From: Terfezia claveryi
Lineage: Eukaryota > Ascomycota > Pezizomycetes > Pezizales > Pezizaceae
DNA: 64,000 bases
Direction: 5' to 3'
Assembly: GCA_015179025.1 (NCBI GenBank)
Contig: WHUX01000116.1
Coordinates: 105,283 to 169,282, forward strand
This document shows positions 20,908-31,640 of this stretch, in pieces (within the stretch, counting starts at the first letter, position 1; each line of letters begins with the position of its first letter). The translations under genes were made by a program, and so were the position numbers. The notes below the pieces were generated by a model. That model did not search any database. It was given only the letters and a program-made list of their open reading frames with translations, and was not told where the DNA came from.

Positions 20908-21574
20908 ATGGTGAGTTCAATATCCAGCTGAGGAAGGGTGAATATTGCATCTATTGCACCTGCGGCCAGTCAGCCAGGGGACTGCGTAGATATGGGTTGG
21001 GTATGTTAAAACAGACATCAATTATACCCGTGTTATCGCCGTTGTCGTTGTTATCGCTGCTGGTGTCGCTATTGCGACCGTTGCTCACTATCACCGCCAT
21101 CGCCACTAGGTACCACCGCCGTCGCCGCTATCGCCATATTCACCTAATTCCATATTGCCACTAAAGCCACCTGCACAAACGCAGGTATCTTACGTTCGCA
21201 CATACGCCCGCACATACACAACTATCTTGCGTATGTTTAAGTTGAGTCAACTGTCGTTGCCACCTGGTTTGTCTGGATCGCCACCCGCAATCCTAGTTTT
21301 CTCTTGCTTCTAATTGGTTGAATAACACATCCCTGCACATTGTCTTACCCTGAATTTCCAGTATATAGACAACGTTCCGGACCTGTATTTTGTGGCTTCA
21401 CTCCGCATCGTTCGCTTCGCCAAAAGTACGCTCTGCAACTCTATTGTCCACTCCGCGTATTACCATCCGCTAGAGTAGGCATATAGCTATCGATCCGCTC
21501 TGCACCCGTGTTGCCTGCCTCGCTAGGACCTCTCCGCTGCCTAACATGATATTCCAAAATATCTTTTGTTACAC

Positions 21575-22140
21575 ATATCCCTCCTTAACCGGTAGGGTGG
21601 GATTACCATTCCAACTACAAGCCATGACAATATTCGGCAAATGGACCTAATCAGCCGATCAGCCCAAGGTGGGTCGTTCTCGAGACATCCGCCTACAACA
21701 ATATCCATAATACATAGGATACAGATGTCAGATACAAGCTTGACATTCTCGCGAATAAACAATGTCAGAACCTCCTCAATAGTGACAACGGCATCAGTAT
21801 GGCCAATTGGAAGGGTGCCACGCTTTATCACTGTATGAGTGACGTCCTTTTCAATCGGGGTACCGAGGGACTAGTGCAAGCCAGACTTTTTATTTTATTT
21901 TTATTTTTGTAGTCTATACCCACAATCGATCTAAGGTCACGATGGGGTCCCGAAGTCTCCCCTTAAAAGGTTTGGCCTAAGACATAAGAAAAAGCGCACC
22001 AAATTCAATATATCCAACCAAAATCTCCGCCGCCAGATCCAATCGCCTTAATTGAGTTTGACGTTAGTACAAGGACTCAACGAGATCCACTGTGACTTTA
22101 GATACCCCTATGTAAATATTTGAACAATTCAAGTTAAAGG
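21575..22140. other. no gene seen
   Basis: Only short unsupported ORFs and a T-rich tract around 21,887-21,910 are present. A diverged GTGCAAGCCAGACT word at about 21,874 resembles the micro-element terminus. Confidence 0.35.
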
Positions 22141-22260
22141 CCTATGTTTAGGCAGCATCAAGGATTGGGAAGATATAGACCGTCCCATCTTGATTCAGGC
22201 GGACAACGGAGACATTTGGGACGCCGTGGAGGCCTTTTTCGGGTTTTAACACTGACAACT
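22141..22260 (+). pseudogene. LINE ORF2 C-terminal scrap
   Basis: Reading frames give GSIKDWEDIDRP and DAVEAFFGF followed by a stop. These match the C-terminal 'SWEELD..EAFFxLLYREL' block of the Tad1-like LINE and the related scrap at 31,640-31,960 (GSIKDWEDLDR). Confidence 0.5.
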
Positions 22261-22679
22261 GACTGGGGGGAGTGCCGGATGATCACCTCACTTCTATTCC
22301 TTTCCTTTTCTTTGTTTTCTTTTCCTTTTCAACCTCTATTGCTTTCTTACTCTATATTGGATCCAATTTATATAAATGCTATATATTGTAGCTATAACGT
22401 TAGATCTCGGGAATAATACAATCTCTATTACTCTTCACTGAGCATAATCCTTAGCTTCTCTAGTTACTGGGACTCTACTATATTGTTCTTGTAAAGAAAA
22501 GAGCCCCAGTCAAACAAAACGCTGCAAATACTTGAAGTATGAAGCAAAGTGAAGTAATCACTGCTATCAATCCACTCATGAGCCAACTGCATGTCTGAAT
22601 CAAGCCTCCCGGGAAAACAGCAGTACAGACATTTTAGTTCTTCGAGTACAGCAATCTGTGGGCATTTCGGCACCTATAC

Positions 22680-22845
22680 CAGAAATAATAATTTAGATTC
22701 AGATTCGACTACACTTGGTCGCAAATACCGAATTTCGCAGTTGACTACCTCGGCAGGATCTCACTCTGTTAGATATACGCGGTCCCTCCCACCTTCCGAC
22801 AACTGCTGATAAATCCGCTTCTGAGATAGTAGTTCTTAGTTTTTT
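22680..22845 (+). repeat. repeat shared with 33,120-33,275
   Basis: Shared words include GGATC(T/G)CACTC, AACTGCTGATA and TTC(T/A)GAGATAG(T/C)AGTTC in the same order and orientation. It lies just outside the left arm of the inverted duplication. Its partner lies inside the spacer. Confidence 0.45.
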
Positions 22846-22854
22846 CTTAAATAC

Positions 22855-23830
22855 TCATACTCCTGTTGCAAGGAGCCACCCAGAAACCCGGGTGAATACA
22901 AAACAAGGCAAGTTAATCTGCCAGGTCCGGCGCCTATGTACCGCACTGAAACAAAAACAAGTGAGAACCTAAAGAACTGGAAGGCACAAGCCAATATGAT
23001 CCAACAAAAAATAAAACTCAAGATCCCGTTGCCTGGCAAACATGGGAAGTAGGTAAACTAAAAGTAAAGAGCTCAGGAGGTGCGGGGGCCCCATACTGTC
23101 ATTAACGGGCTGGGTGCCAGATGACCTCGACCGGGCATCCGTCTGTATAGGAAGCTGAAGAAAGCTTCTACTACATCCAATTCGTCCACGCCCTCCTGTT
23201 GTATACATATAGGACGGCTGAGGAGCTCTCAGTTTGCCAAAACCTGGATACACGTAAATGATGTGTCGACCGTCCTGTGTATCATGGTCTCCGATTTTCC
23301 GATCTTATGGGGCCACAGCATCTGAGGCACTCTATTCGTACGTCGCCTTATGTAGGCTGAGAGAGGATCTGTCGGTTCCAGTCCGGCCTCCGGACGCCGA
23401 AACCTTTGGACATGGTCCTGAGTGCTTAAATTAAAAGCTTGCCTGATGCGCCCCCCCCCCCTCTGTCACATTAATTGAGTTAGAGATAATTGTACGAGGG
23501 CGGAGGCGAAAGCAGCTACATTGCTTATCGACTTCCTCATTTCCATTGATTGATTCCAATGTGGGAATAAGGAGTGGACCCAAGAGATGGAGGTATCGTA
23601 TTGATTTAGGTGTCGTTCCTTGAGGAGCTCCCCTATCTCGGATTTAATCCCTGTCCTCGCCGGCTCTCCCTTGGGGAGGTTGATACCGCTGGCTATGGCC
23701 GCAGCAGAGTCAGATAGGAGAGCGAGCATGCTGTTCTCTTCATATTCTTGGAGGCTTAAAAGGATGGCTAGCTGTTCCGAATCTGAGACTGTAGCTCATC
23801 GCCCAAATACTGGTGTCCATTAAAGCCTTT
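22855..23830 (-). pseudogene. decayed Tad1-like LINE 3' end
   Basis: The minus strand carries the LINE RNase H part (LLSDSAAAIASGINLPKGEP.., ISWVHS; 23,729-23,466), then AYIRRRTNRVPQMLWPHKIGKSE (matching AYTWLRTNRGPQ..HHIGKAES), then the 3' UTR with AACCCGGGT..TTAACTTGCC-type words ending near 22,860. Frameshifts separate the blocks. Reverse transcriptase is absent, so this is a 5'-truncated dead copy. Confidence 0.65.
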
Positions 23831-24894
23831 AGGGCAACACAACTGGTGGTTTGGGTGCCTGCACGATTCAGGAATCGTGGATACTAGTGATTCGGATATC
23901 ACGATTGGGCAATCTTGACAATTGGAGGATCGGATGGGTGCACGATTCAGCGATCAGTCTAAATGTAGCACTAATCCTTGGGGCATTCTGGATTTCAATT
24001 ATATCAATCACCACTTGCACAATTATGGGCAAAGGCTATTTAAATAACAAAAGACACAAAAAGCAGACCGAGACGAGAAAAAAATCTTAAAATTCACCAA
24101 AGCAAACAGAACAGAACAGAACACTACAAAGGAAATTCCAACTTCATACAAAGGAAACTAAACCACTCAAGATCAACCCAATCCCATGAATCAAAACCCC
24201 TGTCCATCATCCAGCAACCTTCCTTTTTCATTTTGCTTTTTGGTCCTTTCCCCCATGGTAGAAAACACCTACAGAACTCGAGGTTCTGGCCTTCTACCCT
24301 TCCTTCCCTTGTGTATTCCTATCCTTTTGTTCGTACCTGATCCTGTCAGGAGTAGAAAGACCCACCCTTGCACTGCAACAACCACGGCAGGCGGACAAAG
24401 TCCCCATACCTATATGAATGCTACACCGACCGTTTGACCCGAGTCAGTTTGTGCGAAGGGCATTGTACTCTCAGAAACCATCTTCTTTGATAGTTTTAGA
24501 GACGCTCTGCACAGCCATCTCAAGGTTAGACTACTCGCAAAGAGTCAGTCGCCTTGTGATGTTTTTCCTATGCCTGAACATAGAAGTCTGTGGGGTTATC
24601 TAAAGGAAGGTCAACTGGTCCTGCCACACTGCAATTCAATATCCCCTTACCGAAGCAAGAATCAATAGAACGTGTCCCAAAGAGACAACCCAAACCCGAC
24701 TACCCGACCGAAATCGAAAGCCTATAGGAGTGAGCCACCGACGCTTTCTGACGGCAGTCGGCTGTATGGGGATGCTTCAGCTAAAACACACCAGACATTG
24801 CTGGGCACTTTACACATGCGTGTGGAGATGCATGGTATGTCGCTACCGGAGTGACTGGTAGGACGGTGCAGGGAAGGGAACAGCCTGCAGAGCT

Positions 24895-25370
24895 TTCGAA
24901 CTCACAAGGAACTATAAACAATATGGAGATGTTAGCTTATGATACTTGTTTGAAAGGAAATAGACAGAGTATATTATATTGCTTACGATGTGGTAATGCC
25001 TTTGAACCTGGGGTTGTCACAACCCCCGAATCATTTCGTTGTCAATTCTTTCCCAGGGACTATATATAAATGGAGACGTTAACTTATAGTACTTGCAGGA
25101 GAAAGAGCATATGATATTGCTTACGTTTTGGTAATGGCTTTGAGCTTAGGGTTGTCGCAACCCAACGAATCTTTCGGCTTTCTATGCTTTCCCAGGGACT
25201 ATATCCCTGTAAAAATTTCAAATCCACAAAGAACTATATATAATATGGAGATATTAAGTTATGATACTTGTTTGGAAGGAGAAAGAGTATATTAGATTGC
25301 TTACGTTGTGGTAATGCATTTGAGCCTGGGGTTGTCACAACCCCCAAATTATTTCTTTCGCTGGAACTAC
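24895..25370 (-). repeat. three imperfect ~140-180-bp repeats with GGGGTTGTCACAACCCC
   Basis: Three units share TATGGAGAT(G/A)TTA, TTATGATACTTGTTTG, TTGCTTACG and a palindromic GGGGTTGTCACAACCCC or variant. Diverged counterparts occupy 37,330-37,690 in the other arm. The repeats lie 3' of the unknown gene. Confidence 0.6.
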
Positions 25371-25530
25371 ATATAAACCCTGTAGTTGCCTTTTTCAAAA
25401 CTTTTTGGGGGGTTCTAGTATAGAGAAGAAGGTTTAGTATCTGCACATTGAAAAGCATGAGGATAATAGCACTTACTTCTCCATGCTGAAAGGCATACCC
25501 ACAAACACCCGAAAAGACCTCGCGGTCAAT

Positions 25531-28182
25531 TCAAATGTCATTGGCCCTTCCCATCTTGAAATACAAGACAGTGTAACACACCATCAGTCTTTCTCGATCG
25601 GTCGGACCCAGCAAACCAGCATCGATCTCCAGGATCGTCCTTGCCGCCAACTCCCTCAGAAAAGCAAGCCTTTCTGGGGTCGTCGTTGGGTCGACTATTC
25701 CTTGACCCTTCGCCAACCAATTTACCTCCCTTAGCTTCTATCATTCAGAAGTCAGCAAATTTTATTTATTTAAATTTCAGTTGTTTAAATTTCAGTCATT
25801 AATGTAGTAGAGTACTTACTAGTACGCGACCGGGAGTAGCTGGCCCTGCTTGGGAGACAGGGCTATTGGCAGCTGCGGCTGGCTCTATCAGTGCAGGTGT
25901 ACCACCATTTTCACCGGTGCTTTCGCAACTAGGTTGCTCCGGCTGGCTCGCGGTGTTGGTAGACGGTCCTGGTGCTGTTAATGTTGGTGGGTTGCCCGAG
26001 GTGGAGTCTCCCTCACCATTTCCAGACGTCGGAACGGCAGTCTGTACTTTAGCTTGGGGTGGAACCGAAGTGTTTGTAGTCGGAAGGAGAGTCTTCACAA
26101 TGGCAGACTCTGCAACTTCCTTTCCAGGCACTTTCTTTCCTCCCACTCTCAGGATGATCTTCCTCACGGTTACAGTCTTCGGGGTCGAGCTGGGACTCTG
26201 AGGACCTTTGTTAACCTCTTGACCTGCCGTCGATACAGCCTTAACCTGTGAACCTGAGCTGGAGCCTCCCTCACCATTTCCAGACGTCTGAACGGCAGTC
26301 TGTACTTTAGCTTGGGGTGGAACCGAAGTGCTTGTAGTTGGAAGGAGAGTCTTCGCAACAGTAGACTCTGCAACTTCCTTTCCGGGCACTTTCTTTCCTC
26401 CCAATCTCAGTGTGATCTTTCCCACGGTTGTCGCAGTCTTCGGAGTCGCGCTGGGAGCATGAGGGCCTTTGTTAACCTCTGCTGGAGTTTGACATACCGT
26501 CGACACAGCCGTTTTCAGTGCAGGCCCTGAACCTGAAGACACCGATTGTCCCGCAATGACACCGGAACTGGCTGGCTTTCGTATCCTGTCCGTGATACAG
26601 TTTAGTTTGGGACCCAAAGACAACGCACTAAAGATCCGAACCAGGAATCCTTCTTCTTCTAAGCTGAGGCTAGAAGCCGTAGGTTCCCAATCCATCTCAT
26701 CAGTGGAACTGCCATCATCAATAAGGTCCGGAGCGTCCTGCATCAAGACCTCTCTATCAACCGGAGCGACTACAGTACTAGTCGGCTCGAAATCCATCTC
26801 ATCCTCAGGACTTCTGTCAGAATCATCCACCTGCTCTCCTTGCTGAACCTTAAGTCCAAACATGGAGCCGAGCTTGCAGGCAGCAGACAAGGCCTCGGTG
26901 ACCAATGGGGCTGCCATCCACGAATGTGTCAGGCGCGATGCCAAAGGAGCACTCTTTCTCGTGTGCTGAACACCACGAAGTGCCGGACTTTTCTTCCCAA
27001 CGGTGATTTTACTATACGGCGAACCAGAGACCGCATTTCCAGCATACCTCTGTGTTTTGGCCCCAGGTTGTCCTTCCTCGCACAAAAGCAAAGCAATTGG
27101 CTCAGTAGGAGTTCCAGTGGTTTCTACACATTTCTTCTGCACAGTGCTGATGGCCTCCAATTCTTGTGAGACAGGCATGCTATGGCTTGCAGAGGCCTGC
27201 TCGGTTGAGTTACCCATCGATACAACGGACCTGTCGCGATATAGAAGATGAATATACCGGCCGGGTCGAAAGGGATTTATTGAAGAAGGCTTGCTCGGAC
27301 ATGCAGAGGCCTTCTGTATTGCCACCACTTGGCTTGCCATATTGGGTACCGATGTGGGCAAAGCCAGTGAACAAAGCATGGAGTCTGGGACCACCATTAC
27401 CCAAGGAGCTGGAAAGGTACCAGGCATGTCAGATGAAACAGAGGCCCTTCCCTGATTGACTTGTTCCAGACATCCAGAAAGCCAGGTCACAATGGAGCTC
27501 ACATAACTCCAAGCAGACGCTCTTGGGTGACGAGCAATTACAGCAACGACCAGAAGCCAGCTGATGACACAGCTTACAACTCTGCCCGCGCCCATGCAAA
27601 CGTGACCAGCAACTCCAGCAACAGCCAGGAACCTGCTGACAACGCAGCTAACAGCCCTGCCCGTGCCTTCAATGAAGCCTGCACCAAAGAAACGAGAACG
27701 AGGAGGACAGGAGACACCATCCAACGATGCAAGGGTATCGTTTGCCAATCCAGAGGAAAGGAAATTGAGAACCCGGTAGACAACGAAGATGAGAACCAGA
27801 AGGCAGACAGTGCTGATGGACACCTCCAGAATGTTTCTCAGAACGTCGGAAATGCACAAACAGACAAGGGGAAGAGAAGGGCAAGCCACTTCAACAACCA
27901 GAAGGACTTGTCGTTCTGAGTGCCCGGCTGAACTTTCTACATTACTAGTTAGTTTTGATATGTTATGAGGTTGAGGACTTGCAGAAAGGAAGTGTAACTT
28001 ACGTGTTCTTGTTCGTGGTGGGCTGGGTAAGTCGGTGCGACCCTACATGAGTTGAGAGCCGACTCTGTTTGATGAGGGTCAGTATGCTGCACGTGATTGA
28101 GTTTAAAGCACAGCAAAGGAAAGTAGGTACCTCTCGCATCGGGCCAAACGCTGAACAGTATCGTATTCCTGTTGAGTGCCAT
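25531..28182 (-). pseudogene. frameshifted copy of 4-exon gene of unknown function
   Basis: The exon structure mirrors the right-arm gene: 28,182-28,131, 28,064-28,003, 27,936-25,820 and 25,737-25,531, with conserved splice sites. Relative to the right copy, one C is missing in the CCCC run of exon 3 near 27,858, which shifts the frame and gives an early stop (..LLFPLSVCAFPTF stop). Downstream the old frame stays open for about 690 codons, including the two EVNKGP..GGKKVPGKEV repeats and the MDFEPT and MDWEPT motifs. The loss is therefore recent, or expression continues from an internal start. The product would resemble the 803-residue right-arm protein. Confidence 0.75.
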
Positions 28183-28519
28183 AGCGGCGATCCTATCTCC
28201 TATTAGGTGAAAACAAGAAATTAGTAAAACAGCTTTCCTGGCAAACTTGACTCAGGACAAACACTACAGGTGCAAACTTACTATCCTTTGGGCTTAAATG
28301 CCTCTCACAAGGATATGAAGTTGTGGCTGAAAGGTATGCAGGTGAAGATTGCATTGTAGCAGAAATTTGTCGCACTGTACACGCTGAGCTAACTCGAAGC
28401 AATGTAAGTAATTTCTGCCTGGGTGGGGAAGAAAGAGGGAAAGGAAGGAAGGAAGGAAGAGGGGGGAGGGAGAGATATAGCAACGGTAGGGTGGGTACCT
28501 TGGGGGGAGATTGTTATCT

Positions 28520-28545
28520 ATGGAGGGTGTTGTGCCAACCAGACT
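28520..28545 (+). mobile_element. 26-bp TAGTCTGG-family micro-insertion
   Basis: TGGAGGGTGTTGTGCCAACC then AGACTA is flanked by GATTGTTATCTA on both sides (12-bp direct repeat). The homologous site in the right arm (about 34,050, minus strand) has one copy of GATTGTTATCTA and no insert, which shows directly that the insert is an addition. Confidence 0.8.
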
Positions 28546-28628
28546 AGATTGTTATCTACCTATCGACCACTCAAACAGGTTCGCCCCACAATGCATTCTC
28601 GTGCCCAGGCCGATTTACCCTGTGGAGG

Positions 28629-28646
28629 GGTAGTGCAACCAGACTA
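28629..28646 (+). mobile_element. 28-bp TAGTCTGG-family micro-insertion (core shown)
   Basis: The insert runs from about 28,619 (CCTGTGGAGGGG) to 28,646 (..TAGTGCAACCAGACTA). It is flanked by CGATTTA and CGATTTC. The right-arm counterpart (about 33,990, minus strand) reads CCGATTTATTTAC without the insert. This is the second filled/empty site pair within the window. Confidence 0.7.
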
Positions 28647-29014
28647 CGATTTCTACATCGCAGTCTTGCAATATTTTTTTTTTTTTTTTTTTAAAAACTC
28701 AGTACTCCTATGCAGCCCCGTTAGGGGGGCTATGAGGAGCCACGCGGAAACCCGGTGGATTCAAGGGAGAGGCAAGTTAATCTGCCAACCCCACGCAAAC
28801 TTAAATACACGAAATTGCAGAAGGACCCATGCTGTCATTAACGGACCTAGCCGATGACCCGGAGGCCTGACTGGTGCTCGACTGCGAAATGATGAACTTG
28901 AAACTAGAAGCTGAGATAAACTGGAAATAGTGAAGCGTAAGGAAACTCGTGAAAATTCGTAAATCTCTCTCTTCATCTCCAACTCCCGACGGCAACGGCA
29001 TTCCCGACAGCTCA

Positions 29015-29412
29015 CTACATAAGCTCACGGTATAGGAGGCTGAAGAAGGCCTCCGTAGCTTCGTATCTCTCTTCTCCTTCCCCTTCTATCCTCCAATCCA
29101 GTTCGTCGAGCTCCTCCCAGCTCCTCCTCCCCCCCAATAAACCGCTGCGTATCCGGTTGAGGCGTGGGCAGTCGAAGACGATATGTTCTCCGGTCTCAGT
29201 GGGGTGACCACATGTGCATGCTGCTGATTCCGCCTTGCCGATATGGTGAAGCCAGCTCCGTTGCGGGCCTCTGTTAGTTCTTAGCCAAGTGTAGGCTGAC
29301 AGGGCTTGTCGATTCCACTCCACTCTTCTTACCCCGAAGCCCGCCTTTGTTCTTGCTTCTTTTCGTCTCGCTTTAGAGGCTGCGCGTAGCCCTCCTTCTG
29401 TTGTTGTCTGTC
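29015..29412 (-). pseudogene. Tad1-like LINE ORF2 C-terminal domain, truncated
   Basis: The frame holds the conserved post-RNase H segment: SAYTWLRTNRGPQRSW, HHIGKAESAACTCGHPTETG with a CxC..H..C zinc-binding pattern, EHIVFDCPRL, SWEELDELDW and EAFFSLLYRELM to the stop. It is nearly identical to the LINE at 39.7-40.0 kb. The upstream RNase H and reverse transcriptase are missing at the junction near 29,412. Confidence 0.75.
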
Positions 29413-30294
29413 ACAAACGGGAGGGGTCTTCCAGCAGGACATGTCCGTTGAGTAGTGCGGTGAGGGCCTTTACCGCGCCCCAACGGGTGCATGTTCTTGT
29501 TGGTGTGTTAAGTCCAGCGTGCATTGCTGCATGTGGTCAACATCGTATTTGCGGCCTAAGGCACGATTTGCCTTTACCATTTTCATGGTCCCCTCGGAGG
29601 TATTAGCAGCGGATGACAAGGGCTCAGCTGATGCTTCACTGCCCCATGGAGCTGTAAGAGCCTGCCCGTTACGGGTGAGTGGTACGCCATTGATGAAGTC
29701 AGCCAACCCACGTCGGGATTACTATCTGCTTATCCGCCGGACTGTGTACTTTGCACCTTGAGCAGGAGGAATACCGAAGCCCCAACTTCACCATGGCCTC
29801 CCTCATCAGCTCTCAATTTCGCTATGGGACATACTCACAGCGTTACCCGTTTTCCATAACTTATACTGGACCCGACCCAGTTACTGCCAATCTTGTTGCC
29901 AACAGTAGAGAACTATGCGGTCACAACTCCGCTATAGTATTTGCCTTTGCTCCTTAAGCCTCCGCAGGTGAACTGCGTACGCATTGCTGCGTTCATTGAG
30001 ACCGACACCCGCATCCGTCCTGTCGGACCGTTACGCTGCAGTTAACCCGGAACCCCGAGCTCTTGTATGCAATGTCAGGGAACACGCGTAATGGAATTCA
30101 TTACTCTAATGGTGCTCTGAACCGTACGTAACGCCTCGCCTCAAGCTACATTTCTCAGCTCTTCGCGATGCAGAAGGTGGTACATACAAACTCCCACCAT
30201 CCACCGGCGGTGTCTCGCCACCGGTCTCTATAGGTATATTACTGTGAACACTACTGCTCAATGTGAACGATTTGCAGTGGACACTATACCAAAG
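29413..30294 (-). other. 5' part of LINE-derived insert, origin unclear
   Basis: One frame (29,706-29,470) begins MADFINGVPLTRNGQALTAP, and an overlapping frame reads TRWGAVKALTALLNGHVLLE. I do not recognise a domain. Because it lies inside the same 14-bp target duplication as the LINE 3' end, it was inserted in the same event. Confidence 0.5.
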
Positions 30295-30605
30295 GCAGTC
30301 TTGCAATAGCCCCAGACTAGCAGTAGCCTTCGTGACCTCGCAACTTCCCCCAGAGTCAACAGACTGGTTAGTACGAGGCTAGTCTCGCAATACTCTCGTG
30401 CCTCTTGAAATCGCGAGATTATGTACTATGGAGGTCAGGGCGGGTGTCAAAGTCGACCCTGCCTAACGAGCAAAATGTTCTCACCGATTCACCAATCTGC
30501 CGCCCAATTCACCAATTGTCCCCCCCCAAAAAAAAAAGAAGCGGCATAGAGATACAGCTTGCCGATCTCCTGACTGAACAAACACGACGCCAGCATCTCA
30601 TGGGT

Positions 30606-30651
30606 TAGCCTGGTTGAACTACCTCTGGCAGGGTTCGTGCTAACCAGACTA
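30606..30651. mobile_element. 46-bp micro-element with both TIRs and 9-bp TSD
   Basis: The element starts TAGCCTGGTTGAACTACC and ends CGTGCTAACCAGACTA, so both ends are family termini in inverted orientation. CTCATGGGT is found immediately on each side (30,597-30,605 and 30,652-30,660), an exact 9-bp target-site duplication. Confidence 0.85.
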
Positions 30652-30796
30652 CTCATGGGTGCGCTCCCACATTGGCATGCAAGGCACAGAGAACGCCGAT
30701 CTCCTAGTAGCCTTCGCTTGGCTCTACCTAGGGTCAGGTGAGCCGCAAGGCCTGAATCGCCACGGAAGGAGGGATCAGGCAAACCGCGAACTGGGT

Positions 30797-30913
30797 ACAG
30801 GCGCATCTCGGCATACCCGGTAATGAACGAGCGGACGCCCTGGCAAAAGCGGGTGCAGAGAACCTATACCCGAAAGACCCCCTTATTACGGAGGGAGGTC
30901 TGAAGCAGGAATA
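30797..30913 (+). pseudogene. LINE RNase H fragment
   Basis: The frame reads VQAHLGIPGNERADALAKAG then LYPKDPLITEGGLKQE and a stop. It corresponds to WVRGHLGIPGNEKADQFA at 39.5 kb, which carries the last catalytic Asp of the RNase H fold. It is an isolated fragment. Confidence 0.65.
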
Positions 30914-31640
30914 GAGGAGAAGGCGGAAGGTAGAGAGGAGGGTTGTTGGGACAGGAGGGGCGGAGCGGTGAGGTGGGAGAGAAAGGTGCGGATCAACTAT
31001 GTCCTTTGCAGGGCTGGGAAAGGGAACTGGTGAGCAAAACTGGATGTTGATCCAACATGCTAAACTTGTGGCCGACATGTGGAGACAGGCAGGCAGGCAC
31101 GTAGCCCTGGTGTACCCACGAGGAGGAAATCGGGAGGAGGTGGAATAATTGGGAGGAGATGGATGAGCGGTGCAGGTGGGTGAAGAAGATGAAGGATGGG
31201 GAGGAGAAGTCCAACTTGGACCTGATAGAGATGTTTTTCTGCCTAGACATGAGTGGGAGTGGTTGGAGCGAAGGCATGAGTGAAGATGTCTGTTTTCCTT
31301 TGTTTTCAGAGGAGGGCATGGCGGCGGAGGTTTCATTTATGGCTGGGGTGAAGGCCGGCAAGTAGGCGTGGGGGAGGCGGCGGGGCTTATTTTTGTTTTC
31401 CTTGGGTTCGGGAGACAGGACATGCATATAGCCCCTTGTTCCGTGGGTGTACCGGGTCTTTTGAGTGAGGGGATGGGGCCGTCTTACAGCCTTAGGTTCC
31501 ACAGACGTGCAGACTCAAACAAAAAAAAGGCAAGCCTCGAAGGAGCACAGAAGTGAAGCACGGACAATCCTAGCCTCGTACAAACCAGTCTGGTGTCTAT
31601 GGGGGGAGTTGCGAGGTCACAAACAATTCAAAAATATTAA
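30914..31640. other. purine-rich stretch without a supported gene
   Basis: The plus strand is GA-rich from about 30,900 to 31,380. The long minus-strand Pro/Ser frames across it are a composition effect and show no domain. Confidence 0.4.

Larger units (their letters stand above)
19672..21573. mobile_element. 1.9-kb element with ~240-270-bp terminal inverted repeats
   Basis: The left arm, about 19,672-19,942, is the diverged inverse of about 21,338-21,573. Shared words run in order: GTAACAAAAGATA, GGAATATC, TTAGGCAGCGGA, GTAATACGCGGAGTGGACA, TTGTCTATAT and TTCAGGGTAAGACAATG. Long TIRs suggest a MULE-like or other cut-and-paste element. The interior has a Myb-like ORF at 20,713-20,907 and a smaller MITE at 19,951-20,275. 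No transposase catalytic domain is present, so this is probably a deletion derivative. Confidence 0.65.
28674..30294 (-). mobile_element. LINE-derived insertion with 14-bp target duplication
   Basis: GCAGTCTTGCAATA occurs at 28,660-28,673 and again at 30,295-30,308. The insert has a poly-A tail on the minus strand (28,674-28,692), a LINE 3' UTR, and the C-terminal ORF2 region (29,323-29,015: WNRQALSAYTWLRTNRGPQ.., CTCGHPTETGEHIVFDCP). LINE homology ends near 29,412. The remaining 5' part (29,413-30,294) has another coding-like stretch (ADFINGVPLTRNGQALTAP, WGAVKALTALLNGHVLLEDP) that may be LINE ORF1 or 5' region brought in by an internal deletion, or foreign sequence from template switching. 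Confidence 0.8.
23850..30520. repeat. left arm of large inverted duplication
   Basis: Read in reverse complement, this arm matches 33,690-38,720 over about 5 kb: upstream flank, all four exons and introns of the unknown gene, and both outer flanks. Differences are point changes, small indels, micro-insertions and a 1.6-kb LINE-derived insertion at 28,674-30,294. The outer end around 23,850-24,010 (TGGTGGTTTGGGTGCCTGCA, CTTGGGGCATTCTGGATTTC) also has a third partial copy at 32,732-32,860. Confidence 0.85.

Noticed and set aside
25799..27889. Left-arm long ORF as an intact gene starting with MACPSLPLVC
   Set aside because: Comparison with the right copy shows this start is created by a frameshift, and upstream exons no longer join in frame.
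28595..28610. CTCGTGCCCAGGCC as another micro-insert (similar words at 15,488 and 33,508)
   Set aside because: The homologous right-arm site has the same sequence with point changes and no gap, so it is native sequence there.
30734..31502. Long Pro/Ser-rich minus-strand ORFs
   Set aside because: They arise from a GA-rich plus strand, overlap LINE scraps and show no domain.
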